DNA of 16,039 nucleotides from an uncultured Pseudodesulfovibrio sp. (GTDB taxonomy: Bacteria; Desulfobacterota; Desulfovibrionia; Desulfovibrionales; Desulfovibrionaceae): the NCBI GenBank assembly GCA_947259235.1, contig CAMYLL010000017.1:1-16039 (forward strand), written 5' to 3'. The notes beneath the pieces were generated by a model, which was not told the origin of the DNA, did not search any database, and saw only the letters and a program-made list of their open reading frames with translations. Shown piece after piece: positions 14,512 through 16,039 of the stretch (its first letter is position 1; each line of letters starts with the position of its first letter). Position numbers and translations under genes: made by a program.

Positions 14512-14681
14512 GGGGGTGGATGTCAAATTGACGCAAAGGGAAAATACAGTAACCTCAGGCTGTTGAGAGGTTGCTGCTGCGCGCTGCATCGGGCCTTGCG
14601 CCGGATCGCGCGGCAGAAAATGCAGCGGGGCAGGGGGGTTATACCATGACAAGACGCATGAAAAGAGGTTAGTATCAGGCC
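14512..14681. other. Intergenic region between the sigma-28 promoter and the glycosyltransferase gene
   Basis: With the leader, this completes a gene-free stretch of about 370 bases. A short perfect palindrome GTCAA-A-TTGAC (14522-14532) sits 11 bp upstream of the sigma-28 -35 element and could be an operator. I see no clear promoter for the glycosyltransferase and no RNA gene. Confidence 0.4.
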
Positions 14682-16039
14682 ATGCGGGAAATGCGAAAAA
14701 TCTGCCTTGTGGACGCTCCGCCGTCCGTGGTCAGGGCATTCAGGGAACAGAGGTGCGAGGTGTTGCCCGTGCAGGCATCCCCGGCGTCGTTCCTTGCCCT
14801 GGACGCGACCCTCGACGAGCATGGTTTCACGCCGGACCTCGTGGTGCAGATGGAGACGTTGGGATCGCGCAGCCTGCTCACCGGGCTGGATTCGGTGGAT
14901 TGTCCCGCCCTGCTCTGGTGCATCGATCCGCACCTCAACGGGTACTGGCACGCGCCCTATGCCCGGCTTTTCGACCTGACATGCTCCACCCAGCGCGCGT
15001 CCATCCCCGCCCTGCGCCAGTGCGGCGCGGCCGATGTGCGCTGGCTGCCAGCCTACGGCCATGGCTCCATCTGCCCCCCCCACGCCGAGCGGACCCACGA
15101 CGCGGCCTTTGTGGGGCGCATCACGGACGAGCGGCCCGCCCGGCGCTGGATGGTAGAGCTTCTTGAGGAGCGGTGTGCCGGATATGACCTGGCCGTGTCC
15201 CAGGGGCTGCCCTTCGCGGACATGATGGATGTCTACCGCGATTCGCGGATCATTCCCAACGAGTCGATCCTCGGCGAGGTGAATTTCCGGCTCTTCGAAG
15301 GCGCATCCTGCGGCTGTCTGGTCCTCAGCCAGGACCTGGGCGAGGAGCAGGAAGCGCTCTTCACCCCGGGGCGCGAGTTCGATACCTATGCCGATGCCGT
15401 GGAAATGCAGGAGAAGCTCGATCTGTACCTGAAATCTCCCCGGCTGACCCAGGCCATGGGGGCGGCCGCCCGCGACCGGGTCCAGGCCGAGCACACCGTA
15501 AGCCATCGGGTACGGCGTCTGCTCGAATATGCGGCCGACGCGACGTCCTGCCGGGCGCGCGGGGCGGACGGGGACCGATGGCTCGCCCTGACCGTGGCGG
15601 GCATGTGGGAGGGCGGCATGATCGCCCTTTCCGCGAGCGAGGTACTCTCCCGTCTCGCCGCCGCAAATGACGCGTCGCCCGAGGTGATGGTGGCCACCCT
15701 GCGCGTGCAGGCCGTGGCCGGGAAGACCGCGCCCCTGTCGGCCAATGTCGACGGCGTGCTTGCCGCAGGGCTCTGGGCGGATTCCGCGTCGCTCAACCTC
15801 GCCGGGTCCATGGCCGCGCTGCGGCTGAACCGGTTCGACGCGGCCAAGGCCTTCTGGTATCGCCACGCGCAGACGACGGGACTGAAGAGCCCCGGTTCGC
15901 CGGAGAGTCCCGACGCCTTGTTGACCGTGTGGGCCAAGGACCTTTCGCACCGGGGCGTTGTGATGCGCCCCGGCTTTCCCTTCAAGCCGGGCTGTCATCT
16001 GCCCTCGGCGGCCGGGGACTGCCTGATGTCCGTTCTGGC
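14682..16039 (+). CDS. CgeB/DUF3880-type glycosyltransferase, 3' end beyond window
   Basis: The frame is open from ATG 14682 to the right edge (over 450 codons) and has no stop. Start choice is uncertain: AGAGG is 12 bases before 14682, and a second ATG lies at 14691. Residues 52-125 resemble the N-terminal Rossmann-like half of DUF3880 proteins (PDLVVQMETLG, then PALLWCIDPHLNGYWHAPY, CSTQ). Residues 142-282 carry the CgeB/GT-B C-terminal half: AAFVGRITDERPARRW, YRDSRIIPNES, and the nucleotide-sugar motif NFRLFEGASCGCLVLSQDLGEE (201-222) with FTPGREFDTYADAVEMQEKL after it. From about 300 the sequence is helical and alanine-rich, perhaps a TPR-like extension. Such enzymes transfer sugars to proteins or polysaccharides. 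Position next to flgM makes flagellin or surface glycosylation plausible, but this is only context. Confidence 0.8.
   Translation, partial: MREMRKICLVDAPPSVVRAFREQRCEVLPVQASPASFLALDATLDEHGFTPDLVVQMETLGSRSLLTGLDSVDCPALLWCIDPHLNGYWHAPYARLFDLTCSTQRASIPALRQCGAADVRWLPAYGHGSICPPHAERTHDAAFVGRITDERPARRWMVELLEERCAGYDLAVSQGLPFADMMDVYRDSRIIPNESILGEVNFRLFEGASCGCLVLSQDLGEEQEALFTPGREFDTYADAVEMQEKLDLYLKSPRLTQAMGAAARDRVQAEHTVSHRVRRLLEYAADATSCRARGADGDRWLALTVAGMWEGGMIALSASEVLSRLAAANDASPEVMVATLRVQAVAGKTAPLSANVDGVLAAGLWADSASLNLAGSMAALRLNRFDAAKAFWYRHAQTTGLKSPGSPESPDALLTVWAKDLSHRGVVMRPGFPFKPGCHLPSAAGDCLMSVL

Noticed and set aside
14498..14526. A sigma-70 promoter using TTGACA (minus strand, 14521-14526) for the FlgM-like gene.
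   Set aside because: No acceptable -10 hexamer lies at 16-18 bp (TCACCT only).
14523..15998. A 491-codon open frame on the minus strand.
   Set aside because: It runs opposite a glycosyltransferase frame with clear motifs and has low-complexity Arg/Gly-rich content, no ribosome site and no family match.

Overview
The window looks like chromosomal DNA of a GC-rich, motile, Gram-negative bacterium. The mix of genes (a double-membrane cell with a lipoprotein, flagellar hook and FlgM genes under sigma-54 and sigma-28 type promoters, a large chemoreceptor, a PAS sensor kinase and a DUF1007-NicO metal exporter) is what I would expect of a Desulfovibrio/Pseudodesulfovibrio-like member of the former Deltaproteobacteria. 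That assignment is an inference from gene style, not from a marker gene. There are no rRNA, tRNA, CRISPR, transposase or phage genes, and the layout is that of core or lightly accessory chromosome.

Left part (1-3330). The end of an Hpt phosphotransfer protein closes with a strong terminator. Facing it is a secreted RTX-type calcium-binding protein with a Nif11-like, double-glycine leader; its frame is broken by an apparent 4-base loss inside a repeat. Next, also on the minus strand, are a six-helix YrhK-type membrane protein built from three similar two-helix units, and a lipid-anchored Skp/OmpH-like protein with its own promoter and terminator.

Motility block (3337-7104, plus 14085-14511). 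A double-Cache chemoreceptor (minus) ends in a probable CheR/CheB tether pentapeptide. Divergent from it is a lone flgE-type hook gene behind a near-consensus sigma-54 promoter. Near the right end, a 74-residue FlgM-like anti-sigma-28 factor lies behind a promoter with a perfect sigma-28 -10 element and a long leader. Beside it, on the plus strand, a CgeB/DUF3880-type glycosyltransferase runs off the window. It is a candidate flagellin or surface-glycan modifier by proximity only.

Middle (7257-13955). A kinesin-light-chain-type TPR protein and a PfkB sugar kinase form a tight two-gene operon, ending at a 21-bp hairpin shared with the convergent gene. That gene is a HAMP-PAS histidine kinase preceded by a periplasmic solute-binding protein; the pair could form one transcript and one sensory unit. 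Divergent from the binding protein is a DUF1007-NicO nickel/cobalt transporter.

The observations most worth following are the Nif11-like leader on an RTX protein and its frameshift, the TPR protein that resembles the C-terminal half of a STAND protein without its NTPase, the six-fold GSxL[FY] helix pattern in the YrhK protein, and the FlgM leader/promoter arrangement.
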